The notes below the pieces were generated by a model, which did no database searches, was not told the DNA's origin, and saw only the letters and a list, made by a program, of their open reading frames with translations. A stretch of DNA of 64,000 nucleotides from positions 1-64,000 of the forward strand of contig NZ_PYGK01000002.1 in the NCBI RefSeq assembly GCF_003014595.1, read 5' to 3'. The stretch's first letter is position 1; each line of letters begins with the position of its first letter. Below are positions 1 through 9,287 of this stretch, piece by piece. Origin of the DNA: Chitinophaga ginsengisoli (GTDB taxonomy: Bacteria > Bacteroidota > Bacteroidia > Chitinophagales > Chitinophagaceae). The position numbers were made by a program, and so were the translations under genes.

Positions 1-3000
1 CCTATTCTACTATCATACTCCCAGAACTGTGCAGTATAATTATTATCTCCTAACTCACTCGAGTGCTCTTGCCCATTAAACCCATAGCGATAACCTCCCG
101 CATTATACCCCCTACCCGGCATCTGCATCCCAAACGGATAATATTCATTCGCAGAAAGCAAATCAAACTTATATGCTTGTCCTATCAACACCTTCCTATC
201 CGACACTGTCGCAAGCACATTCCCCAAATGATTACTTAACTCAAAGACCTTCTTACCACGGTTAAAATTAGTAATTTCTGCCGAACCTAATCCCCGCAAT
301 ACTATCCCGCCGCCTGTATTCTCATTTAAATCCAATTCCGGCCTCGATATACCCAGCCTGCTGCTACCATACAAGTGGCTTTCTGATAGCCTGATATTGC
401 TACCTGCAGGAAGAGTATAAACGCTCATTACATTCCCCGTTGCATCTCTTACATACCAGGTAGTCGTGTCATGAAAACTTTTACTGATGCGATTACCACT
501 CACATCATAAGTATAACGTATCGTATCACCTTCCGCGTTTACAATATAGGAAATTTTACCATATAATGTCCAGTCAACCTTTTCAATTTTCCCCGTAACA
601 TCTTTCACCAGATTACCAATACTGTCATATACATAGTTACCTGGTAACTGTCTGTCAATATCACTCTCATAATTAGCAGCATCTACCGCATCATCGACAT
701 AATCCAGCTTATTTGTACCAGGACGATAAGCATAGGTAAGACTATCCATACCCAGTGGCTTATTCGCAAAGGTCTGATTACCATTACGGTTGTATTTAAG
801 AATGTTACCATTAGGATCATAACTCACAGACTCCTTAAAGTCTTCCAGTGCTACCGGATTCCAGGCATTTGACACGACATCCAGTCCCTTATATGCCTGC
901 ATTCCCTTAATGCGGTTCAAGGCGTCATACCTGTAATTATACAACAGCGGCTCACCCAAACCAGTCACATACTGACTAATAGCTCCGATATTACCATTAT
1001 ACAGTGGTTTGAAATCACCACCTCCAGCTGCAAAAGGTAGTTTACTACTGTTAATTGGTTTATAATCAGCTCCATAGTAATTCAAAGCAAAACCGAATGC
1101 ATCGCCGGGAACCACAGCCCCCGCCTTTCCATCACCGCCCTGATCACTGTCTGGTGTCAGCGCCGTACTGTTCACACCTTTAAGCCATCCCTGCAGAGTA
1201 TAGGCATAATCCAGGCCCTGCACCTGTTGCTGACCAATCACTGTACGTGCGAGCGGACCGTGCTTATAGTACTGGTAATACGCATCATTCTCCCAATATA
1301 TCCTATCCTTGCTTGTCTCTACACTGGTCAATCTGTTCTCTGCATCATAATTATACCGGTGATAAAACGCATCAGGTGCGCCTGGCTGATATGCTACCTC
1401 GTTTATCTTCCCGCTGATCAGATCATAGTTATATGCTATCCTTTTGAAACGATGTCCTGCAAGGCCCATTTTCCCTTCCCTATAGTCCTGCAGCAGGGTA
1501 TCTACGTTTCCGAGAACATCATATGTATAAAAGGTAGCAACACTATGCCCGCCGCCATTCAATGAATCCGCATTTTTATATAAGGCAGTCCATGACACAC
1601 GGTTGCGAAGGTTCCGCGCAGCAAAATCACGCGGGCTGAAGAACGGATAGGCAATGTCATACGTTGTTTTCGTTATCTCCCTACGGCTATTGGAAACACT
1701 ATTAAACCAATTGATAAAATTCTCCTGGTTACGGCTGATGGCATCAGTCATTGTCGTACCTGAAGACAACTCTCCAACCTCTGTTATTCGTCCAAGATCA
1801 TCATAGCTTGTATAGCTGTAATTGCTGAATGGCTGCTGTTTCGCATTCTGCGACACTGCCAATCTTCCCAACCTGTCATACCAGAATGCAGACTTGCCTG
1901 CATCAGGTGTTTTCTGTGCTACTATACCATTCAATGTATTATACCTGTACTCCGTTACCATAGTATGAGCAGGTACCAGTCTCACACCGGCGGCCTTCGC
2001 AACTTCCACACTATCTACCCAGGTCTGTCTGCGGTTCTTCATCACACCAGCCGGAGGAACGGTCTTCACAAGATTTCCGGCCTGATCATAATAGTATAAG
2101 GTGTAATGGTATTCGCTAAGCGAGTACTTCACGGCAAATTTCTCCAAATACGCTGCCTTGAGAGCTGTGCGCATGTAACTTGCATCGAAGTCATTTTTTA
2201 TGGAATCGGTATAGGTGTCATATATTACCCTGGCAGCACTTTGAGCAAAGAATGTACTGTCGGAACAAGCAGTTGTCTGATCGATCTCCACAGTTGGGAA
2301 TACCCCCAGGTTACCACACAGCAACGGCAGGCCATTCACCAGGTAACAACTGTCAAGTCCGGGACATCCAGCCTGATTTCTTACCGGCGTACATGCTTTC
2401 TCCACCAGCGCTACGGCACTGATCAGCTTTTCGTCAAGATCTGTAATTGTTTGTGCTCCTATTGTTTTACGGACAACAGATGCGTAAATATCATTACTCC
2501 TGATATCTTCAATAGTGTCCTTGCACCCTGTCTTACCACCGGCAGTGGCGATCATTAACAAAGCCCTGTTGTTCAGCATACCTGCTCCGGCAATTGTACC
2601 GTCGGGATTCTCAGTAATGTGACGAACATAATCAGCTCCATCTACCCGTACATGACTCGACCACAACACGCCATTATTAACCCCTATCTTGTGCAGATAT
2701 ACATCCCTGGACACAGAATCACTGGGGACAGTCTGTGCTGCCAGTATGCTTCCATCTGCCGCAGCAATGCCGTTAAACAACGCTTCTTCGCCGGTTCCGG
2801 AAAGAGCAATCTTTCGGGCAGATAGCACCAATCCACCTCCATTAATATCTAACAGGATACCGGCACGATCTCCCAATAGCTTATAACCAGCCGCTGTCTT
2901 AATAATACTACCCGGAATATTGTCATTACCACTAATACCGTAGCCGCTCATATCCAATATCTCACCGGTCGACTTCCGCTGTTTTATTACCACCGCATCA

Positions 3001-6000
3001 TAATTAGCTCCGGCAGCGCTCATGGAAGTTGCTATCACTAATGTATCGTCGTTCTCCAACAGCGCAATCGCCTCCTTCTTCTCCGGAGATGCGATGATCT
3101 TTGACCATCTCAACGTACCATCATCGCTCAGAAGTCCAGTCACCCACTCCAGCGGATTGCCCTGTGATATGCTAAGCCCTGCGAACGCATAGTCGCCTTC
3201 ACTCGTCTGGATAATGTCATAACCTTTGCCCTCATAATTACTACGGCCCATTTCCAACACCTTGTTCCATTCAACCCTTCCCAGACTGTCCAGCTTCGCC
3301 ACCATTATCGTACCTGCATCATAACAATAAGAGTTGGTAGATCCTATCGCTATATATCCGCCGTCTGTTGTCTGCCTTATACGTTTAAATTCCTCGTGAT
3401 TTTCTGCGCCATAGGTTTTTGCCCATAAGAAATTACCGGCAGTGTCTGTTTTGATCAGATAAGCATCTTCCTGACCTGCGCTACAGCCGCGGGTCCATCC
3501 TGCCAGCAGATATCCCCCGTCCTTACTGCGAACAATATCTTTAATATCATCCACACCGCCATTGGAGTAAGTACTTGCCTGGGCATTCGTACCTGTCTTA
3601 GCCGGCTTACATACCGTGTAGCTATCGCCGGTTGCTTTTGTGCAGCTATCCTGCAGAAAAGCAAGATACTCCCATGCTTCCTTGCTGAATCCAAGATGGT
3701 TATTCATATAGGATGCAAAGAATTCATTCTTCTTGTCCTGCAGCGTATCATCCAGTATTATCTGCGGCTGTATTCCGTATGTTGTTACAAATGAAGTATA
3801 TAAACGGTTTACATCCTCACAGGTGGCACAGGCGGGGGCTACATTACATTGCAGCATCGCTGGGATATTGATCTGCGCAGGTAACCAGCTACAGCTACTG
3901 TTAGCAGGAGCACTGCAGGCTGATTCCAGCATATCCAGATCTGACTGGCTGATGTTGATGCCACGTTTGCGGCTCAGGTAAGATGAAAACGTTTCTGAAG
4001 ACTGCCTCAGCGATGTATATTCCCTGCGCAGTTCTGCCAGCTTATCACATTGACAATCCGTAGGACGTGAGAAGCTTGGCTGATCACTATAATTTACCTG
4101 GCGTTCATATGGTTTAGGCATGGTAATCACATCAGCATTACAACTCATACTCTTAGTAATACCATGCTGCAGATTATATTCGTCTATTACTTCTTCAAAA
4201 CTGTGATACTGATAAGTACTGCCTGGTTTCACCGTACTGGAGCCATTAGGATGATCCCGATCCGAGCCTTCCTTACAAACCTTCAGTAATTTCGGTATGA
4301 TCTCATTATCAATGGCAGACTGGCTATAACAGCTCGCCAGCTGTGCTGTCCAGGATGAGACATAAGCGCGGCAGTTTTCATCATAAGTACGAATCTCCAT
4401 CGCAGTAGCCGAATCTGTCATCGCCTTCACATCAGGCGTTCCCACCATATTGCCCAAACCTGCATTCGCAAGCTGTTCAGTGCTGGATGTGAAACGAAGT
4501 TGCTTGCCGGCATCCAACAGGTCCTGTGCCTTTGCACCACAATTGATTGCTTTCAGGTAATCGTCAAGTACTATACGTTTAGCTGTAAGATACATGCTAC
4601 GGAAACTGCGCCATGCCATATTCAGATCGCCTTCACACATCTTACTTTCATCGAAAGCCAGTGCCGGCGTATTGTATTTGTTTATGCAGGTTTTATCTGC
4701 TGCTCCACATTTGACTGAGCTGGCAGCAATGGTCCACATCGTATACCCTGAATTACTACAATTATTTAAACGCGACTCCAGGGCCGACTTGAAACTAGTG
4801 GACAATGGATCCACATTAGATCTAGGAAATGGGATCCCTTGCATATCAGTAGGATTCAGATAGCCTTTATTCCTGGCCTCAGCATAAGTATCCACAGATT
4901 CAAAATCTTTGCTCCACTCTTCACTACTGCGGTATTTACTTTTTTCAATCAGCTTGCAGTACTCCGGATGCAGATGTAACAGCGCCGAAGACCAGGAATT
5001 CTTGAACGCTGCTGCAAACTGTGCAGGCCGCAGGTTCTGTGGATCTACAAACAGTCCGCTACCTTCATCATACACTTTATCTGGTCTGCCCGCTTCATCA
5101 AGATAATGGAGAGATGTATCCATGTAAGTATACATCGTATCTTTCAGATTCAGGTAGAATATTGAGTAAATGTTGGCAGTATCACTGGGGTTTGCATACT
5201 GCCCTGAAGGCGCTTCCATATCCAGCAACATCGCATCGCGGATAGCGTCGGTTTCTGTACCGGTTCCACAAAGAATAGTACAGGCACCCAGTGCAGTATT
5301 GTATGCTGCTTCCGCCTCGCTCCGGTAGGATGCAGTATCTGTTACAGGATAGTTATTCTCTGTCATATACCTGTCGCGATAAGGCTCCCAGTCCCCAAGG
5401 TTGGCCAGACAACCAGCACAATCCGGCACACACTGAACAGTACGCATACGGGTCAGTTGCTGTTGCAGAACAGTATCGTAGCTTCTACATATGCTGCCCT
5501 TCATAAAAACACTGTCGCGGTAATAATCCATCGCCGCCTTGTTGATCGTCAGTGTCTTTGTGAACTCATAACTGCCTTTTTTTAGATAAACATCAAAGGA
5601 AATATTTATTGGTTGTGGCGTCTGATTGCAGTCAACACTGATACTATCAAGTTTGGCTTTTATTACTTTTTCAAACGGCTTCTTATCGTCAAAACGCTGA
5701 TTAAAGGCATCGTCCGTAATACGGATCTCCAGATCATATAATCCTGTGTAGCATACAGTATTCCCATTACAATCAATTTTCTGTAATACAGGAGGCGTTA
5801 GCTGGTAAGTAAATGAGAAATAGCCGCTTTCCGATACAAACTGGGAATGTCTGCTACTGATCCTCATATCAGTGATCGTATTCTGTCCTGCACCGGACAG
5901 CGAATCGGTTACAGACAGGCTGTCTTTTGACGGCAGATCTTCAAGCCCTCTGTTTTCAGGAGAACCTGCCAGAGCTGTGGCAATTGTACGACCATGCATA

Positions 6001-7556
6001 TCCACATATGATACGGATGTCTGTCCATTACCATCGGTCACTGTATTTTTAAAGTAGTGTGTATTCTCACCTACTTCCGTACCAAACAGCGCATAGAGGT
6101 CTTCTTTAGCGGCGGTATTGTAGGTATACTTTGTCTCGTGACCACTGCCTAACTTAAACGTCGGCCCTACACCACTCTGACGAAGTACTCTTCCTGTATT
6201 ATCAGCCGTATATTCAGTTTCAGTAAAGGCATAACCTTCTCCATCCGGGATGAACTGGTTAAAGCCAATATTTTTCTCGGGGTTAGCAGGTGAATAATAC
6301 AGGTTGGTGCCGGACGCAGTGCTCATTGGTGCGGCAGCAGCTGTCAGGTAGCTTTCGGGAGAAGGCAGGGAGTCATAATAACTCTTGTCATATTCTGCTC
6401 CGTTCAGAGCAGAGTTAAGATTATGCGCATATTTTAACACCGTATTCAAGGTAGGGGCGGGCAATACCTGTACGGCAGGACGTCCCTGGTAATCATAGAA
6501 AGTTTCCGCAGCTACCACGGTATTTGTGGTATTGTCTTTTGTAACTGTCTGACGTCCCCTCAAACTGCCGTCATAATACTGCACAACCACTTTTCGCTTT
6601 CCGTCTTCTGCAAATGAGATAGTGGATTGCCAGTTTAATGTCGGCTCATGCCCGGTAAACTGATAAGCGCCTATACCGGTAGTTGTATCTGAGCTCCAGG
6701 CAGTTTCCATCCGTTGATAACCCATCTTTTCCTGTACGCCTCGTACGCGGTAATAAAGGGTACCAGCAGCATCATACAAAAGCGGGATGCTGTAATTATT
6801 ACCGGAAATGGTAACCCGTGTCGTATTATTCTCAAATATCAGAGTAGGATCGGGGCTTGAAGGATTACCATAACGTCCCGCAGAAAGCGCACTCTGATCA
6901 ATATATGCCCACTCAAGGTCATAAACATCCGCTCCTGTCATAACAGGCCAGTTCACCTCCAGTTCGTTGGCAGTATCTGCCTTTGCAGGATTGCCGTATA
7001 TAAATTTCACAGCGTCAGCCTTGCAGGATAGCTTATAAACAGGATGGATTTCCATCTCGTTTAATACCAGCAGTGCCGGAATAATATTCGCCTGTGCAGT
7101 AGACGTTATTCCCAATATCTTCACTTTCACCCTGTGGGAACCACTGAAGACAAAACTACTGCGCATGGTATAAGTACCTGCGGTGTCGTAGTTAACAGAG
7201 AGCTGTTGATCAACAGAATCAACTGAAAGATCAGCAAGTGTGTAATAAATACGTAGGCTCACCGTTGCCCGGAAAGAATCTGGCAATGGTAATATTGTGT
7301 ATTCATTTATACTGAGTGTAATAATGTTCTTCACCTGATATGGCGTATCAAGCCTGCCTGTCAGCGCAGCACTAAAATATGCTGAGTCTGACACTGTTGC
7401 CACGGAGTCAGCCGTCAGCTGCCCTTTCGCGCCATCCAGTATACGCTTAAGGGTAATCTGACCACCTGTCTGCGCACCGGCTAACTGTGGCAAATATGCC
7501 AGTAACAAGAACAATATTCCTTTCAGGATCGTTTTAATTCGCCTCTTATAGTTCAT
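1..7556 (-). CDS. Giant secreted RHS repeat protein, C-terminus cut by window edge
   Basis: I read this frame by hand from an ATG at 7556 to base 1 without a stop, giving 2518 complete codons. It starts with a basic, hydrophobic signal peptide ending near AGAQ. A fibronectin-like stretch lies near residues 210-290. A long Cys-containing region covers about 640-1330. Repeats of the type DGGYLLAG...DAYLIKTD...G occur at about 1335-1650. RHS/YD repeats begin near 1815 (YYYDQAGNLVKTVPPAG) and the RHS-associated core at the edge includes RYGFNGQEHSSEL and AQFWEYDSRIG. In RHS proteins this core precedes a variable, often toxic, C-terminal tip, and here that tip is outside the window. The gene is the last one visible in the leftward operon, 129 bp after the S74 fibre gene. 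The RHS assignment is firm; a toxin role is inference. Confidence 0.9.
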   Translation of the reverse strand, partial: MNYKRRIKTILKGILFLLLAYLPQLAGAQTGGQITLKRILDGAKGQLTADSVATVSDSAYFSAALTGRLDTPYQVKNIITLSINEYTILPLPDSFRATVSLRIYYTLADLSVDSVDQQLSVNYDTAGTYTMRSSFVFSGSHRVKVKILGITSTAQANIIPALLVLNEMEIHPVYKLSCKADAVKFIYGNPAKADTANELEVNWPVMTGADVYDLEWAYIDQSALSAGRYGNPSSPDPTLIFENNTTRVTISGNNYSIPLLYDAAGTLYYRVRGVQEKMGYQRMETAWSSDTTTGIGAYQFTGHEPTLNWQSTISFAEDGKRKVVVQYYDGSLRGRQTVTKDNTTNTVVAAETFYDYQGRPAVQVLPAPTLNTVLKYAHNLNSALNGAEYDKSYYDSLPSPESYLTAAAAPMSTASGTNLYYSPANPEKNIGFNQFIPDGEGYAFTETEYTADNTGRVLRQSGVGPTFKLGSGHETKYTYNTAAKEDLYALFGTEVGENTHYFKNTVTDGNGQTSVSYVDMHGRTIATALAGSPENRGLEDLPSKDSLSVTDSLSGAGQNTITDMRISSRHSQFVSESGYFSFTYQLTPPVLQKIDCNGNTVCYTGLYDLEIRITDDAFNQRFDDKKPFEKVIKAKLDSISVDCNQTPQPINISFDVYLKKGSYEFTKTLTINKAAMDYYRDSVFMKGSICRSYDTVLQQQLTRMRTVQCVPDCAGCLANLGDWEPYRDRYMTENNYPVTDTASYRSEAEAAYNTALGACTILCGTGTETDAIRDAMLLDMEAPSGQYANPSDTANIYSIFYLNLKDTMYTYMDTSLHYLDEAGRPDKVYDEGSGLFVDPQNLRPAQFAAAFKNSWSSALLHLHPEYCKLIEKSKYRSSEEWSKDFESVDTYAEARNKGYLNPTDMQGIPFPRSNVDPLSTSFKSALESRLNNCSNSGYTMWTIAASSVKCGAADKTCINKYNTPALAFDESKMCEGDLNMAWRSFRSMYLTAKRIVLDDYLKAINCGAKAQDLLDAGKQLRFTSSTEQLANAGLGNMVGTPDVKAMTDSATAMEIRTYDENCRAYVSSWTAQLASCYSQSAIDNEIIPKLLKVCKEGSDRDHPNGSSTVKPGSTYQYHSFEEVIDEYNLQHGITKSMSCNADVITMPKPYERQVNYSDQPSFSRPTDCQCDKLAELRREYTSLRQSSETFSSYLSRKRGINISQSDLDMLESACSAPANSSCSWLPAQINIPAMLQCNVAPACATCEDVNRLYTSFVTTYGIQPQIILDDTLQDKKNEFFASYMNNHLGFSKEAWEYLAFLQDSCTKATGDSYTVCKPAKTGTNAQASTYSNGGVDDIKDIVRSKDGGYLLAGWTRGCSAGQEDAYLIKTDTAGNFLWAKTYGAENHEEFKRIRQTTDGGYIAIGSTNSYCYDAGTIMVAKLDSLGRVEWNKVLEMGRSNYEGKGYDIIQTSEGDYAFAGLSISQGNPLEWVTGLLSDDGTLRWSKIIASPEKKEAIALLENDDTLVIATSMSAAGANYDAVVIKQRKSTGEILDMSGYGISGNDNIPGSIIKTAAGYKLLGDRAGILLDINGGGLVLSARKIALSGTGEEALFNGIAAADGSILAAQTVPSDSVSRDVYLHKIGVNNGVLWSSHVRVDGADYVRHITENPDGTIAGAGMLNNRALLMIATAGGKTGCKDTIEDIRSNDIYASVVRKTIGAQTITDLDEKLISAVALVEKACTPVRNQAGCPGLDSCYLVNGLPLLCGNLGVFPTVEIDQTTACSDSTFFAQSAARVIYDTYTDSIKNDFDASYMRTALKAAYLEKFAVKYSLSEYHYTLYYYDQAGNLVKTVPPAGVMKNRRQTWVDSVEVAKAAGVRLVPAHTMVTEYRYNTLNGIVAQKTPDAGKSAFWYDRLGRLAVSQNAKQQPFSNYSYTSYDDLGRITEVGELSSGTTMTDAISRNQENFINWFNSVSNSRREITKTTYDIAYPFFSPRDFAARNLRNRVSWTALYKNADSLNGGGHSVATFYTYDVLGNVDTLLQDYREGKMGLAGHRFKRIAYNYDLISGKINEVAYQPGAPDAFYHRYNYDAENRLTSVETSKDRIYWENDAYYQYYKHGPLARTVIGQQQVQGLDYAYTLQGWLKGVNSTALTPDSDQGGDGKAGAVVPGDAFGFALNYYGADYKPINSSKLPFAAGGGDFKPLYNGNIGAISQYVTGLGEPLLYNYRYDALNRIKGMQAYKGLDVVSNAWNPVALEDFKESVSYDPNGNILKYNRNGNQTFANKPLGMDSLTYAYRPGTNKLDYVDDAVDAANYESDIDRQLPGNYVYDSIGNLVKDVTGKIEKVDWTLYGKISYIVNAEGDTIRYTYDVSGNRISKSFHDTTTWYVRDATGNVMSVYTLPAGSNIRLSESHLYGSSRLGISRPELDLNENTGGGIVLRGLGSAEITNFNRGKKVFELSNHLGNVLATVSDRKVLIGQAYKFDLLSANEYYPFGMQMPGRGYNAGGYRYGFNGQEHSSELGDNNYTAQFWEYDSRI

Positions 7557-7685
7557 AGGTCCGGGATACTCTAATTCTTTTTTCTTTTGCTGTCAGATAT
7601 GCGGCTCATTGCAGCTCGCATACCGGAAATCAACTGCCGCTGTCTCTTTCTTTGTCTCATATATCTATTCCAAAGAAATGCTGTT

Positions 7686-9215
7686 CTATTTATCCTTTTT
7701 GTCGACGGCTTTTTCGTTTTTCAGCCGCTGCACTTCCTGCTCCAACGCTTCAACTCTTGCGTTCATTTCCTGTAATGCCTTTACCAGCAATGCTACAGTA
7801 TTCGCTTCATCGACACCTTTATGTTCAGCTGCCGACATCTCTTCCGGAAGTTCATCAGCAATAAAGCCGATACGCTTCGTATTTGTGCTGTCTGCCTTGT
7901 AGATAAAAGTACGTACCTGTGCATCTTTCAGAATGCCGGTTGCACTTACAGTAAACGGCTGAATGTCTTTTTTAAGGCTTCTTAATGATGACTGAACAAA
8001 TCCTGTGGCAGTTACCTGTCCAGTTACAATAGCATTCCCGCTGGCGTCTGTTTTCAATCTCCAATTGGTGCCTGAACCTCCGGTAAAACCGATGGTGTTA
8101 TCATTTGCGGCGTATACACTACCACGGCTGATAGCATCCGAAGTTTTAAAATCGAGGTAAGTGACGGTTGTTCCCGTTGTACTTTTGAGTACCCAGCAGG
8201 CAGGGCCGTTATGATAAAGGGCTGTGCCATCTGGCGTCGTTAAGCCGGTATTATTTCCAACTCTCACCCAACTTTCAAGGCCTAATCTGCCATCTGATTC
8301 CGTCTTCAATGCTATGTTAGCTCCTTTCGTAGCAAAGGTCACATTACCGGAGTGCCAGAATTCTTTCCAGGCAGTCCAGGTACCACTACTCTGATTACGA
8401 AAATATGCTCTTCCGAGATAAGTACCGCTCATTCCGCTCGCTATTTGCATCCCGTAATTATTACCATCAGTGAGACCATTCCTGTGCCTTGTAGAGATCA
8501 GGTTCCACCAGGCACCATCAGTAGCCGGAGCATTTGCTCCCATATTAGCCGAGCCAATAAAGCTGCTACTTACAAGCGTATTCCAGTCAGTGGGAGTTTC
8601 GTATACACCAGCCTTAACATAATAGGGATAACTTGTGTGAAGCACGTCAGATCCTTTGTATTGCAAACGATCCCTCCCGATAGACAGCAAATCAGTCTTT
8701 GCGCCGCCGGTGTTGGTAGCATCATGTCTGAAGATCCAGCCTTCATTATCATTATCCCTCGCTTCAAATATCATATTTCCCGGAGGAGTATCCTGTGACG
8801 ACTCTACAAAAATCTTCCATGCATCGCTATTATACCCCCAGGTTAAACCGTTGGAAGGATTGCCTGACGCCGTGTTAAATGTAATGTCATATGGTGTACT
8901 GGCTCCTCTTGCGGTAACTGTTGACAGCGTCTCAGGCGTTAACTGCAGGGTATCCTGTCCGGTTATCGCAATGGCATTGCTACCAACGGACTGTAACTGA
9001 AGTTTACGGAACTCAGTACGGCCGTTCCCCTTATTGTACAGGAAGCCGAGGGTATCTTTTGTTTTATTTTCTATGATCAGTTCAGCAGTGTCGCAACCAC
9101 TATATATCCGGACACTGTCAGCCCGTATCTGATATACATGCTTCTGCGCCATTACCTGACTTGTCACAAATGAAATGCTTAAAAATAACAGCAATCGTTT
9201 CGTTCTTCTGTTCAT
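7686..9215 (-). CDS. Tail-fibre-like secreted protein with C-terminal S74 chaperone domain
   Basis: 509 aa with a signal peptide ending near VMAQ. Residues about 200-290 (GVYETPTDWN, YGMQIASG, WKEFWHSGNV) resemble the pyocin-knob and receptor-binding segments of phage tail fibres. From about residue 405 the sequence SSLRSLKKDIQPF...RIGFIADELPE matches the Peptidase_S74 intramolecular chaperone, which trimerises fibres and may cut itself off. A coiled coil with heptads (LVKALQEMNARVEALEQEV) follows and ends the protein. In Bacteroidota such proteins are usually chromosomal secreted fibres and not phage genes. No phage genes surround it. It lies between the 1161-aa protein and the giant RHS protein, so it may be a surface fibre working with them; that partnership is inferred from the operon only. 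Confidence 0.85.
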   Translation of the reverse strand: MNRRTKRLLLFLSISFVTSQVMAQKHVYQIRADSVRIYSGCDTAELIIENKTKDTLGFLYNKGNGRTEFRKLQLQSVGSNAIAITGQDTLQLTPETLSTVTARGASTPYDITFNTASGNPSNGLTWGYNSDAWKIFVESSQDTPPGNMIFEARDNDNEGWIFRHDATNTGGAKTDLLSIGRDRLQYKGSDVLHTSYPYYVKAGVYETPTDWNTLVSSSFIGSANMGANAPATDGAWWNLISTRHRNGLTDGNNYGMQIASGMSGTYLGRAYFRNQSSGTWTAWKEFWHSGNVTFATKGANIALKTESDGRLGLESWVRVGNNTGLTTPDGTALYHNGPACWVLKSTTGTTVTYLDFKTSDAISRGSVYAANDNTIGFTGGSGTNWRLKTDASGNAIVTGQVTATGFVQSSLRSLKKDIQPFTVSATGILKDAQVRTFIYKADSTNTKRIGFIADELPEEMSAAEHKGVDEANTVALLVKALQEMNARVEALEQEVQRLKNEKAVDKKDK

Positions 9216-9287
9216 AGGTTTATTTAAAAAATAGATTCAATTATCAGTTTACAAATTCCGGGAGCCAATGAATGCTGTGTATTCAGT

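Noticed and set aside
2106..2558. Plus-strand frames in the RHS region
   Set aside because: They are antisense to the open minus-strand RHS gene, which reads through with consistent domain order.
7686..9215. Prophage interpretation of the tail-fibre-like gene
   Set aside because: S74 and fibre domains suggest phage, but the protein has a signal peptide, no phage structural or integration genes are near, and it sits in an RHS operon.
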